Positions 50,923 through 62,593 of a DNA stretch of 64,000 nucleotides are shown here, piece after piece (position 1 is the first letter of the stretch; each line of letters begins with the position of its first letter). The translations under genes were made by a program, and so were the position numbers. The notes beneath the pieces are model-generated. The model saw only the letters and a program-made list of their open reading frames with translations. It did no database searches and was not told the origin of the DNA. The stretch is from Chromera velia (Eukaryota; Sar; Chromeraceae): assembly GCA_018398765.1 (NCBI GenBank), contig JAHBMJ010004736.1:740-64739 (forward strand), given 5' to 3'.

Positions 50923-53900
50923 ATGAGTGGAAAGAATGAAAATATTTCCGAGGTGCCTCTCTTCAATGAAGAAGATGGAGAGGGGGGCAAGGGAGATGTC
51001 ATTTCTTCAGGCCATCAAGAGACAGAGAGGGAAAGGGAGAGAGAGGAGCAGGCCAACAGGAACGACGCTCTCTGTCTCTTCCTTCAGCGTTTGAGGCTTA
51101 CCTCTCAAGTCAGTATTTACATCTGGGAGGCACCTTCTTTCATCCTTTTTCTCATCTCTTGATGCATCTTCACGTGTTGTTCTCCGTGTCTTCTTTTGCT
51201 GCTGTCTCCCTTTCCACATTTGTACAGACACTGTCTCTGCTCGCAAAGAAAAGGGACTCATTCGGCTTGGCGTGGTTGAGCGCCTGTCTTTTCACAAAGG
51301 TCAGTCAATTATGGTACATGTCACTTTGCGAGAAAGCTACATAAATATCCATACTGACAGACCTCAGAATCCCTCACAATAGAATCGTCTATCTTCCTCT
51401 GCCACTTTCCCTTCGCGGCTTTGGTTTCTCTCCTACTCTCCAGAGGAAGAATTTACCGCAGCCCGCCTTTGTCTCCGCTCTCCTTTTTCCTCCATATCCC
51501 TTCGTCATTGTGCCGTCTCCCTCCCTCCCTCCCTGCCCCCCTGCCTGACTGACTGCCTGCAGATCCAAACCCTCGGGAAAGTCACCATTCAGGCTCCACA
51601 CGGCATTGACGTGTCTGGTCAGTAATATCTTCTTCTTTGTTACCATACATTCAGAGTGACCTGACCATGTTTCTTCGTTACACGGAAGGAGCCCAGTCTG
51701 ATTCCGCTTCTTGATTGGTACCCTCTCAGTCCTACTATAGTTGAGACTGCTGCGACCTTCTGCCCTTCTGCTTGCCTCCTCCTTCCTGACCTGCTGAGCC
51801 ACAGGATATTCTACCGGTACATCCACCAACTCCTTTCAATGAATGAGGCGTACTTCTATGCCACCTCCCACCTCTGAATTCTACCTCTCTTGTCCTTCCG
51901 CTTATTTCGCCCCGTCTCCTCTTTTTGCCTCTCTTCTCGCAGGCATCCGCGGTCTCTCTTCCAAGAAAGTGCTTTTGCTCCTCGACTTCCTGCCCTCCTC
52001 TGTGGTGGAATTGAAACTCGGTCAGCGAGAACATCCATAGCTTTCCCTGAGGTGAAAGTTCTGTGTGTGTTTTCTTCGGTTGTGTCCGTGGAAAATAAGG
52101 CAGCCCGAGAAGAAAGTTTGACAAAGTGAGTAGGAGAGCATGTGCGTGGAAAAAAAAACTCTAGTTCTGTCTCTCCTCTGCGTCTCTCTAAGGTGTGCTG
52201 CCTCCCTCCCTGCCTGCCTTCTTGGCTCCCTGCGAAACTCAAAATGACAGCCTGCAGCCTCAAATTCCCTGCCCTTTGTTTCAGTTGAAGAGATGTCTTT
52301 GTTTTCCCTGCCCTCCCTGAAACAAAGAACTCATGCGCATACACAGAGAAGCCACGTTGGACTCATTTTTTTGAAAAAGAATTCTGTATGAAAATAAATG
52401 CATACACAGAGATCGAGGCCAAGTTGGACTTGTGAAAGCACGGGGGTGCCAAACAGCGGATCGCCATAGCGACTGCAGAAGCAACAGGAAACAATTAGTC
52501 ACTTGGATGATTCTTTGAGCTTCAAGGGACTGAAAGACTTGACTCGCGGAAGACTGTTCATCTCTTTCTTTCCTTTCATCCTGCAGATTCTCTGCTTCTG
52601 AAGGGTGCTGCGTTTCCTCTCCTCATCCAACATCTCGAGCGACGAATGGAAGCTCCGAAAGGCGAAGGAGGAAGCACGAAGAGGTATCCCCCTCTGCGAG
52701 CCGTCACCTTTGCCGGTTAGTGGATGGCCCTATCAAAGCAGCAGTCTCTCGAGAATTCAGTCACCGCCGGAAAACGGAAGGAAGAAAAGGGAAGGTGGGA
52801 GCGCAACTTTGAGTGATTCGTTCTTCCAGATGAGAAGTGCAATTGTATCATTTTTCCACCGTCTCTCCTGCCTGTCTGCGAGTCTCTCATTGCGAGCCAA
52901 AGGAACGGTGTGCGCGTCACAGGGAGAAACAGAAAGAAAGAAAGCAAGGAAGAGAATGAATGAAGCAAGGAAACAAACGAACAAACAGAGGGGAAGGCAA
53001 AAAAGTAAAACGAAAATCAGGAGAGACGAGAAAGAAAAAACACAGACTGCCTTCCTCTTACCCTGATGCAGGGTCGAAACGGCACCATGCACTTGCTTCT
53101 CTCTCCCAGCATTTCTCTCCCTCCGTGTACAGAAGCAGTGCTCTTTCTTTTCTCTGTATCTGGATCGATACCCTTGACCGACCGACAGACAGACCAATGA
53201 CTGAAACAGCTTCATAGAAAGAGAAGTCTATTGGGCCCTTGTATTCCTAAGGAGATGTGTCTGTATCCATGTTGTAAGTGGGGATGTATCCATGAATGCC
53301 TACGTCCTGATGTATTCAGAGAACTCCATGGGATCAGAACCTCCAGAGGGCGCCTTCCGGAAGATTTTTCCTCTCCTCCTATACTCTCTAGAATCGCTCT
53401 GCTTGAAAGGTCAGCTCTGTCCTCCCTCCCTACCTCAGAATGAACACAGGAGGCGAATTAAATCTTTTTTGTTCACAGGGGGAAAAGATCTTGCAACCGC
53501 TTAGACATACATATCTGTACCTTTTGATGACTGGTGACCTTCCTTGACTTTCCTTCCTTCTGTGGGGGTGCAGGCAATGCTGTAGGCCTCGAGGGTATCC
53601 GCACCTTTGCAGAAGAGATCAGAGCCGGCAGGGCTGCCTCTCTGAAGTCTCTGGATCTTGAGAAGACGGGCCTGGTGAAAGAGAGGTTGGAGACCTTCTG
53701 TGAGGCCCTCAAGGAGAAGCCTCTCGCAGTCCTGGAGACACTCAACTTGTCAGGTAACGACTTTGAAGACTTTGAGGTCAAGGCTTTGTGTTCAGTGTTG
53801 TCTCCTTCCTGTCTGCCGTGTTTGCGCACGTTGTGGCTGAGATTTTGCGGTCTAGACAACCCAGGAATCGAACGAATAGCCCAAGTACTTGGAGACGGAC

Positions 53901-55738
53901 AGCTTCCTCGTCTTGAAACATTGGACCTCGAAGGAACAGGATGTGAGATTCCCACTTACCTTCGAGGCAGCTTCCTTTCTCCCCTTTCGAAGACCCTCCG
54001 CGTTTCGTGCGTGCCCTGTCTGAAGAATTTGAATTTGATGAGAGGAAGGGGGGTGGAGAACGAGGAGGCAGTTACCGCCTTCCTGGCTGCCCTGCAGTCG
54101 GGTGAGTGCCCCTCTCTCGAGTGTGTGCAGTTGCATCTGAAGGCAGTCAGACAGGAAGACTTAGAGGCCCTTGCTGCCGGGAGAATCCCCGCAGTGCGGG
54201 TTCTGGGGCTTGATCTCGACCTTGCCAGATTGAAAGCCTTCGTTCGAGAAGTTCGGTATGCTTCAGAAGGACCTAAGTTTGATACCCTTGATTTGCGGGC
54301 TGCATTTTCTTTCTTTGATGTTAACTGGGGGGCAAGCACTGACGGAGACGTTGAGGATGTGGCAGAAAGGGAGAGCCACTGGTTGAAAATGCTTGGGGAG
54401 GCAATCGACATGGGACGTTTGACTTCTCTCCGGAAATTTGAGTTACGGGTCCACAGTCAGTCCGAGATGGATTTTTCGAGCGATGAAATTGCAGAGGGTA
54501 AGAGTGCTCTGTTATCTGCATTCAGTCGAGTCCGGCTCCCCCTTCTTTGTGAGCTTTCGATGCGGGGGGTGGATCTTTCAGATGATCACATGAACCTTCT
54601 TTCAGGCGCGTTCAGGAATGGAAATTTGCCTGTGTTGCGGGTGTTTGACCTGAGTGCAAACAGGAATGTGGGACAGGATGGGATGGAGTTCTTAATGGGG
54701 TCTGTTTTTGAGAATGACAAGGGGTTGCCACACTTGGAGAAGCTTGAGCTTGGGGAAACAAATGGGGGGGGCGGGGTGGGCTCTGTTGGGGCAGCACTGG
54801 GGGCAGGCAAATTGGAGAGACTTTCAAATATCCAGTTGCGGCATTGCGGTCTGACTGACGAGTCAGTGAGGGGCCTTGCAGACGCTCTGCGGGGGGGGTG
54901 GCTTTGTGGTATGGTTTTATTGAATCTCAGTGAGAATCGGGGTGTTAGCAGAGAGGCATGGGAGTATTTTATGACTGCGATAGCAGAGAGTGAAGAGGGG
55001 ATGAGAGAGTTGAGGAGATTGAACCTTCTGGACACCAACGTAGAGACAGTTGGGGGGGGTGTTGCGACTGCCCTGGGCTCGGGAAAAGTCCCGTCTCTTC
55101 AGTCCATTTTCCCGTCCTACTTCCATCTGGATGAAAGAGGGGTGCGTTCTCTTTGCGACGCTATAAGGGAAGGGAAATTTCCTTCGAAGTTGGGAGGGAT
55201 TGGATTTCGTCTTCTTTGTGAAGACGGGCCGCCCATTGACCTCGACCCGCTGCTTGTTTCCATCGCAGAGAGTGAAGGGGGTTTGCCCTCCTGTGTGACT
55301 TCTCTGAATTTGAGTGGTGGTCGTGTGGGGGTTGGGTCGCTTGCGCTGCTTGCGGCAAGCAGAGGGGACTCTCTTAGAGGGAAGCTCTCTTCTTTGGAGT
55401 CCCTGAGCCTGTCTGGTTGTCAGATTGACGATGCGAGATTGCAAAGGCTGGCCGAGGTCTTTCGTGCACATGAGTGTGGTGCACTGGGCGGCCTTGGTCT
55501 TCACCAAAATTGCATCAGCGCTGCAGGTCTGTCTACATTTCTGGATACGCTGCAGCCAGAATCTCTCCCGAATGTCTACTGTTTGGGTTTGGAGGGGCAA
55601 CGGGTGCAAGGAGGGGAAGGAGGGCAGGAACAAGAAGAGTCGCTTGACTGTTTTTTGAGAACTCTGTTAAAGGAGCCCTCGAGAACCAGAAAACTCCCGT
55701 CTGTGACATTAATTGGCTCTGACATTATATGGAAGTAG
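50923..55738 (+). CDS. Leucine-rich-repeat protein (RNase-inhibitor-like LRRs)
   Basis: Six phase-consistent exons: 50923-51108, 51228-51299, 51563-51617, 51943-52020, 52587-52715, 53574-55738; 894 residues. Four of five donors are GTCAGT or GTCAGC. The N-terminus is acidic and charged (EREREREEQANRND), followed by short helical segments. From about residue 150 the protein is a series of long LRRs of the LxxLxLxxTGL type (AASLKSLDLEKTGL, AVLETLNLSGNDF, PRLETLDLEGTG, PVLRVFDLSANRNVG, SSLESLSLSGCQIDD). No kinase, NB-ARC or membrane segment was seen, so it is probably a soluble interaction scaffold. Such LRR proteins form large families in chromerids. Function not assignable. Faces Argonaute head to head. 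Confidence 0.88.
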
Positions 55739-56746
55739 CCCTCGGACAGTGGTTTGGTTGCCCTGGGCCCCTGGCTCAGTTTTAAGAAATTAGTACAAAT
55801 AAAGTCTAGATCAGAGTGCATGCAATTAAGGTCACACGGCTCTCGATTTGGTGTATTATTATAGGTCTATACAGTATATGTTTTTTCTAGGTGGCGGACT
55901 GCGGGAAGCATTTGGAGCTAGACCGGGACCAGCACCCGGAACATATTATAAATTAATTTATATATATTATAAATCTTATTCTTTATTCGCTATCACCTAC
56001 GCTATCATATCCGAGTCATTTATGGACTTTGTCGGGCCCTAGGTCGGGCCTAACATGGAGAATACCACTCTAACATTAAAACTAAATGCTAAGTGTTATA
56101 ACTATACCCCAAAGATATGGAGTTATCCAACTGTAACCCAAGTGTACCCAACTGGTTTGGTCCATTTTTATCATCATCATTATGTACATATATAAGTCAG
56201 AGACCTAGTCAGAGACACATCGATCATGGTTAAATTTATATATATATATATATATACATATCCCGGCCTGCATTGCTGCCATTACAAATACACTGTCCAG
56301 TATAGTTTAGCATGTATGAAGAGACAGAGAAAGCCAAGAGCTCACGCAGAAAGAGGAAATCCGGAGAGCTTAGGGAGCCCCAGGACTGCCGTACACTGCC
56401 GAAGAGGTCTAATATAGTAATTCAGGCCCCTTACCTAGCCACTTACGACTGTGGTGGCTGGGAATAAACAACGGTTAATTGCTTGGTTGATTAATTGAGA
56501 TACAAGGCTGTATATAATCAAAATTGATTAAATATAATCACTTTTCTCAGAAGTTGATTGATTATGACTAGCATACTGCTAGGCATACTGAAAGCTCATG
56601 TCTGACGGCAGGGCGAGCTGAAGGTGCAATTATGTGCAATTAAAAAGAGTCACTGTCAGTGTCACTTTCAGCAGAAGCTGATCGAATTCTACCAAATTCT
56701 CCCCTTGTACCATATGTCATTTCACACACACATTTGCGGCAGATGG
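55739..56746. other. Intergenic stretch between convergent LRR and PP6 genes
   Basis: AT-rich, with (TA)n at about 56238-56257. Must hold the 3' UTRs of both convergent genes. No gene recognised. Confidence 0.5.
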
Positions 56747-58882
56747 CTAGCTCAGCCCCTGCCGTTGCCCTGGATGCCCACCCCTTCCATCCGCCTGCTC
56801 CAGATCCCCCTCAGAATGTCCCACTGTTCCCCCATCTTCTTTACCCTCTACTCCCCTCTTTGACTGCTCCTTTTTGACCCCTGGAACCGCCTCCTCTGAG
56901 GTCGAGTGAGGAAGAGCAGACGGGGCTACAGACTCCCCGTCCGCCCCTTTGCTCGTGGCCCCCTGCATGCGCACCCCCTCATTTGGAACATCGTTGAAGT
57001 GATGCCCCCTCCACCCACCGTTGGTCTCTCGACTTTCAATCACTGCAGCAGCAGAGTGCTGCATTCGGGGGCCTTCATCTTCATCACTCTCCGTCTCTTC
57101 CTCCTCATCATCCTCATCACTGCCAAACCAGGCATCCTCCTCCTCGTCCTCGTCCCCTTCATCCTCCTCATCTTCTGGATCTTCCTCTTCCTCTACCTCA
57201 CCTACACCACCACTACCGTCAATAGAACGGGAGACCCCATCCGAGGCACCAACCTCTTCCCCTTCTTCCCCCACCCCTCCCCCCTCTTGGTCACGAGACT
57301 CCGCATACAGACGCCGAGCTCTGGGTCGTTGAGGGCCCCCCCTACCGTTCTGGTGTCCGGGACCATTCTCCATCTCCCCCCCCCCATCGTCTTCTTCCCT
57401 CCCAGGGGGATGCACAGCAACCGCATCTTTCTGCCAAACTGCCCCCGACGTGTGACGGGAGTCAAAGGAGTTCGGATGCACATCTCCGTTTGCCTCAGCC
57501 GAAACGGAGGACTGAGAAGAGGAAGACGAAGAAACGTTAGCAGGGGAGGAGGAAGAGGAAGAGGAGGCAGACTGACTAGAGGAAGACCCCCCCGAGGAAG
57601 TCTCCCTCTCCCTCCCTCTCTCTCCCTCACCTTCCCCCACCTGCTGTTGTTGCTGACGGACAGTCCAACCGTCAACTGACCCCCCCGTCTTCCCCCAGGT
57701 CGTTCTATAATCCCCCGGATCGTGCTCACGCTCACCTAGCGAGGACCCCACAGCACTACCCCCCCCACCAGCAGCTCGGGAGGGAACAAAGCCTGCCGGA
57801 GGGGGTGGGGGGGGGGTAGAGGGAGGACCTGTGCCTAGGGATGAAGAGGAAGAAGAGGCAGGCTGGGTCTGTTGATTCTGAGGAGGAGCAGAGGCAGAGG
57901 CAGGAGCAGAAGGAGAGACAGCTGTTTCGGCCTGTGCTTGCTGTTGCTGCACAACTCTCTGCTGCCCTCCTCCCCCCCCTCCCGGAGCTGCGTTTGACTG
58001 CGGTTGGGGGGCCTGTGTCTGAGCTTGCCCTCCTCCAGCCCCGCCTGGATTTGCGGCGTTTAAACCAACAGCAAAACCTGGAGGGGGGTTCCCGGAAGCG
58101 GCGGAAGAGACCTGCTGCTGGGGGGGTGGGGCAGCTGCAGCCTGCTGCTGCTGCTGTCCTTGCCCAGCAGCCTGTTGCTGCTGCTGTTGTTGCTGCTGCT
58201 GTTGTTGCTGCTGCGCCTGCTGTTGTTGCTGCTGCTGCTGGACCTGGGCAGGCGGCTGCGGCCTCGCCCTTTCGGACTCGGGGGCGCACGTAAAAACGTT
58301 AAAAAACCTGCGCGCGCGGAAACAGGCAGGCAGGAGAGGTGAAAGATAATGCACCACGCACTGATGTGCATGCAAAAACATGTAGGAGGGGGAAGGAAGG
58401 TCGGAGAAAAGAAAGAAGAGGGCGTGTGCCTAGCAACCGAGAAAAACAGGGCAAAAGTTGGCACATGCGTGCGTAAAGTACAAGCGGAACAGGACCAGGT
58501 TCGAATCAGATGTACACAGAATAAGAAGGACCAAAAGAAGCCTTACAGATGTCCCACCCAAAAAGAGACGAAAACCCCCACAGAAACGCATGCCGGCACA
58601 AGACCCAAAGCCAGACACAGGCACACAGTCAAGCCAGGAAGGACAAGCAGGGTAGACCCTGGAAAAACCGATAGCCAAGCCAACGAGAGCCAAAGAAGGT
58701 CTTTGATTACTCCCATGAACGTGGACTGTGTGTGGTCTATGTTTTCTTCCTCTTTTCTTTACTGTTTTAGCCCGTTCATCCTCTTCTCTTCCAGTCTCAA
58801 AGCCACGTATAAATGAACAGAAAACATGCGCTTCACCGCTCTCTTGTCCTTTGTCTTTTCCCGTCTCACTGACCAACAGAAT

Positions 58883-58931
<49 letters not shown>

Positions 58932-60462
58932 TAAAGGGGAGAAAAGAAAGGAAGGCAAGAAGGAAACAAACAAGGAAAGAATGAAAAGAGGAAGAATCGA
59001 AGGATAGAGGGAAAGAAAAAGGACAGCGAGCAAGGAACAAAGAAGAACGGGAAAGAGGAAGAAAGGAAGGGAGGAAAGAGCAACGAAGGACACGAAGAGC
59101 GACAACCACAGGTCCACTCACTCACTCACTTGCTCATGTCCTCCCCTATCTCTAGACAACTGGCAGAGTTGTTGAACCGATAGCAGTAGTTGGGGGCAGA
59201 CCAGACTGTGATCACGGTCCCATCAAGACAGATCTGCATGCACTCAGTATCGTCATCGGGATTTTGTTTTTTTCATTCTCCTGTACAACAAATCCTACGG
59301 AGTCGGACTGTCAAAACTCGCACATTCAGGCAGACGCTTACACACTGACTCTTGAAAATAGACAGGTATGAAGACAGGGAGGGAGAGAGTGTCAGGTGGA
59401 ACTGAGATGAAATGACCGAGCTAGGGGCTGGAAGAAATGGAAAACGTGGAAGCAACACATTTGGATACCCACAAACCATTCACTGGTTTGTCTCTCTTTC
59501 TCTGCAGGTTCTCAGATGTCCCAACAGGTCTTTGGGTCGTGCCATCATGCCTCCTTCCTCTTGTCTGATCAAGCACACGCTACGAAAAGAATCAAGTGGA
59601 CAAAAGAAAAAGACACACATAAGATAAAGGAGAGGTTGAGAAAAAAGACCGGGGGCAACTCCTCATGTGCCTCAACTTCTGAACACGCAAATTGAAGCCT
59701 TTCTGGCTATCTGACTGACTGACTGACATTATATCCCTCCATACAGAGCTGATGCGCCCGGATGATATGCTGTAGTTTGTTCAGATGGAGGAAAGTGAGT
59801 GCGATGTCCTTCCCGAATACATACCCCGCCCCTCTCGGGCTCATTGAGAACCCTTCCTTGTCATCGTCGGGGTCTGACCACATCAAGTCAGCCAATGGGC
59901 CCTCGTGGGGTATTTCTGCGAATCTATCAAGGAGACGGATCTGGTCTAGGGTGTGCAGAGACGGAGACAGACCCCCGTGGACCGCTAGAAAGACGTTGTC
60001 AATCAAGGCTGCGACGGGAAGGTAGTCGAACATCTCCGTGAAGTGCTGCCAAACCGCGGCACTGCTGTATTTCCTGTTGCACTCTGCATAGAACCCATAC
60101 ACCTGTGTGATCTGTCTCGACTCATGGTTCCCCCTCAAAAGGGTGATCCGGTCGGGGTATCTGAGCTTTAAGCAGGCCAGCATGGTGATCGTCTCCACAG
60201 AGTAGGGGCCTCGGTCGACATAGTCACCAAGGAAGAGGTAGTTGGTGTGGGGTATCTGCCCGCCTATACGGAATAATTCCAATACGTCGAAGTACTGTCC
60301 GTGCACGTCTCCGACCAAAGTGACAGGAGTGCTGACAGGTTTGACATTGGATTCCGTCAAGAGAATGTCCTTCAGTCTCTCACAAACGGTTTTGATCGAG
60401 ACCTCATCAAGGAGTTGGCAGGAAAGTGCCTTTTCGAGACAAGCGTCAATGTCGAAAGGCAT
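56747..60462 (-). CDS. PPP6C: PP6-type Ser/Thr phosphatase with long polyQ/acidic tail
   Basis: Three phase-consistent exons: 60462-59728, 59233-59130, 58307-56747; 799 residues, against about 305 for usual PP6. PPP-family metal and catalytic motifs are complete: GDVHGQ (51-56), GDYVDRG (79-85), RGNHE (110-114), HGG (162-164) and SAPNYCYR (257-264). [12 protein letters not shown] near residue 37 is diagnostic of PP6/Sit4 rather than PP2A or PP4, and [14 protein letters not shown] matches the PP6 C-terminal SERVIPP segment. The usual terminal YFL is absent. Instead about 500 residues follow: polyQ/Ala, Gly-rich, Ser-rich, then a Glu/Asp block ([20 protein letters not shown]) and ending GQRQGLS. 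The ATG at 60462 gives the family start [12 protein letters not shown]. The tail frame starts in phase at an AG acceptor, so it is not a random extension. Divergent from the P4-ATPase. Confidence 0.9.
58887..58932. repeat. (CA)n-(GA)n in a PP6 intron
   Basis: Dinucleotide repeats within intron 2 of the phosphatase gene; a GAAA/GGAA-rich stretch follows to about 59080. Confidence 0.9.
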
Positions 60463-61347
60463 TCTCCAACCCCCCACGCGTTCTTCAGCCCCCTCGGGGA
60501 GTTCTCAAAAAACGGAGACGAGAAACGTCTTCTTTGACAGACAAGACCATACAATTAAATTAGACCGCAACCGGCAGAGAAACCACAAACGAAAAAGAAA
60601 AAAAGGCACGCACACGCGCGCCCTTCTCTACAAACAGGAACTGCGTCTTAAAACCTCCTCCATACTTGGCGTCAATCTCTCAAGCGGAAGTGGCTGACAG
60701 GCCCTAGCTGAAACGGACTCAAACCACCTTGAGACAAAACAAATCGATCGCACCAGAGACGAAAAGACAAAGCCTCAAGGAGAGCTCATCATTAATTGCG
60801 CACAAAGCTCAAGAACGGGCTACCTCTTCGTCGAGTCTTTGCTCCATCCGACACAATTAAGGAGCTTCACAAAGACTTTCAGCACTAGCTTGGATTTACG
60901 ACGCCGGGAGGATTCTGAGAGGCCAATTAAGTGTTAACTTTTTGTCGAGACGGCAAGCAGAATTCGCTGTGCATGTGGCGTCCCCAGCCGGCTCCGTGCA
61001 CATCCCTCCAAGGCACTAACCTACCAACCTTCCGTATCTGACACCTGCAGGGTGAAGAGAGCCTGCCAATCGTATCTCCCAGCTGCAATTTGCCTTTCCA
61101 CGTACACAGTGAATCGAAAGATCTCGAGAGTCCGAGACTGTACTTCTGTCAACGAGCGTTCTGTAGGGTCATGAAGGGTCCATGACACGAGCTCCGTGTT
61201 GCATGCAAATCACGTAGCCTCAAGGCGCGATCATCCTCCGTTGATTCCCTTCCCCCTTGAGTTCAAGAGAATCTCTCGACCGTAACAGGAGAGGAGGAGG
61301 TTGGAGGAGGAACTGTGCAGGTCTGACCATCGTCTTTCGTAGGCAGT
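60463..61347. promoter_or_regulatory. Divergent intergenic region, PP6 and P4-ATPase
   Basis: The 885 bp between opposed start codons holds both 5' regions. TTGCATGCAAATCACG lies at about 61202. A CGTAG acceptor-like site 5 bp before the P4-ATPase ATG could mean a 5' UTR intron. No TATA box recognised. Confidence 0.4.
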
Positions 61348-62548
61348 ATGTCGGGTGGTCAGAAGGGAGGGCAGAAGGGGGGGTGCTGTGGGGGGGGGAC
61401 CAAGAAGAAGAAAGAGGTGGTAACTTCCCCGGGCCCTGTGACAGTGTCCAATTTGTGGGAACCCATTCCCGAAACTCCAGGGAATGAGTTCTACCATGTG
61501 CATACGTGGACTAACAAGATCAAGACATCCAGATACAACTGGTGGGACTTCATACCCAGAAATCTCTTCGAACAGTTCTGGAATCCTGGTCAGTCAGAGA
61601 GCTGCGCGTGCATGTATAGTCAATCTTTCTACCTCCCTTGTCAGTCTGACTGACTGACTGACTGGAAGAACAGAGTGGCCCTATCCGTGTCCGCCTGCCT
61701 GCGTGTTTTCCACTTAATGGACCCACCTGGCCGCCTTCCTGGCTGCTGGCTGTGCCTGTCCGCCCGCCAGCTCCTGGCGACAGTATAACTTCGCACCCTT
61801 GTCCCCGAAATTCCATCTGATCTCAGTGTGATCGCCCTTGAGGCCTTCTGTCTGGCTGCTTCTCTGCCTTCGTGCGTGCATCTCTATTCCTTTGGCCTGT
61901 CTGCGCTTCTGCTTGCCTTCTTATCTGTCTTCCTGCCTGCCTACCTGTCTGAGCGAGCGTCTGTCAGAGAGCCGCCATGTTGCCTGTCTGCGTGTCGGTC
62001 GATCTGTCTGTCTCTGTCTCTGTAAACTTCGGCAGCATCTGAAAGTGGGTTTGGCCCATCAGTTTGCGTCTGGCTGCCTGCCTGCCCACCTGTCTCTGGA
62101 ATCTCTTCATTCATTCGTTTGCGTGCTGCTTCCTTTCTGTTTCTCTCTGATTGCACCATCGTTTTCATTGCCTGTCGTCTGCTCACCCCTCGCCTTTCCG
62201 TATGGTTCCTGTCTCCCCCCCCCTGCCCCCCGGTTTGTGCAGCAAACTGCTACTTCCTCGTGATGGCAGGGCTCCAGATTCTGCCACAGACAAGTCAGTC
62301 AGTTTTCCTTCCCTGAGTCTTCTCGTATGGCTTTTTCTTTCACACTTTTGCAGCCATCCTTCCCACTTTATTATTTCCTGTTTGACTTGCTGTGCATTTA
62401 TGCATGTGGGTGAAAAAACATGTATTTGTTTTTTTGTGCAGCGGACAGCGACGGTGTCCCGACGATTCTCGGCCCTCTGGGGTTTGTGATTGGCTTGACG
62501 ATGATCAAAGATTTCGTGGAGGATTTGAAGAGACACAAGTGAGCGGGN

Positions 62549-62593
<45 letters not shown>

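Noticed and set aside
54917-55633. Minus-strand 238-codon frame
   Set aside because: Antisense to the LRR exon; no domain.
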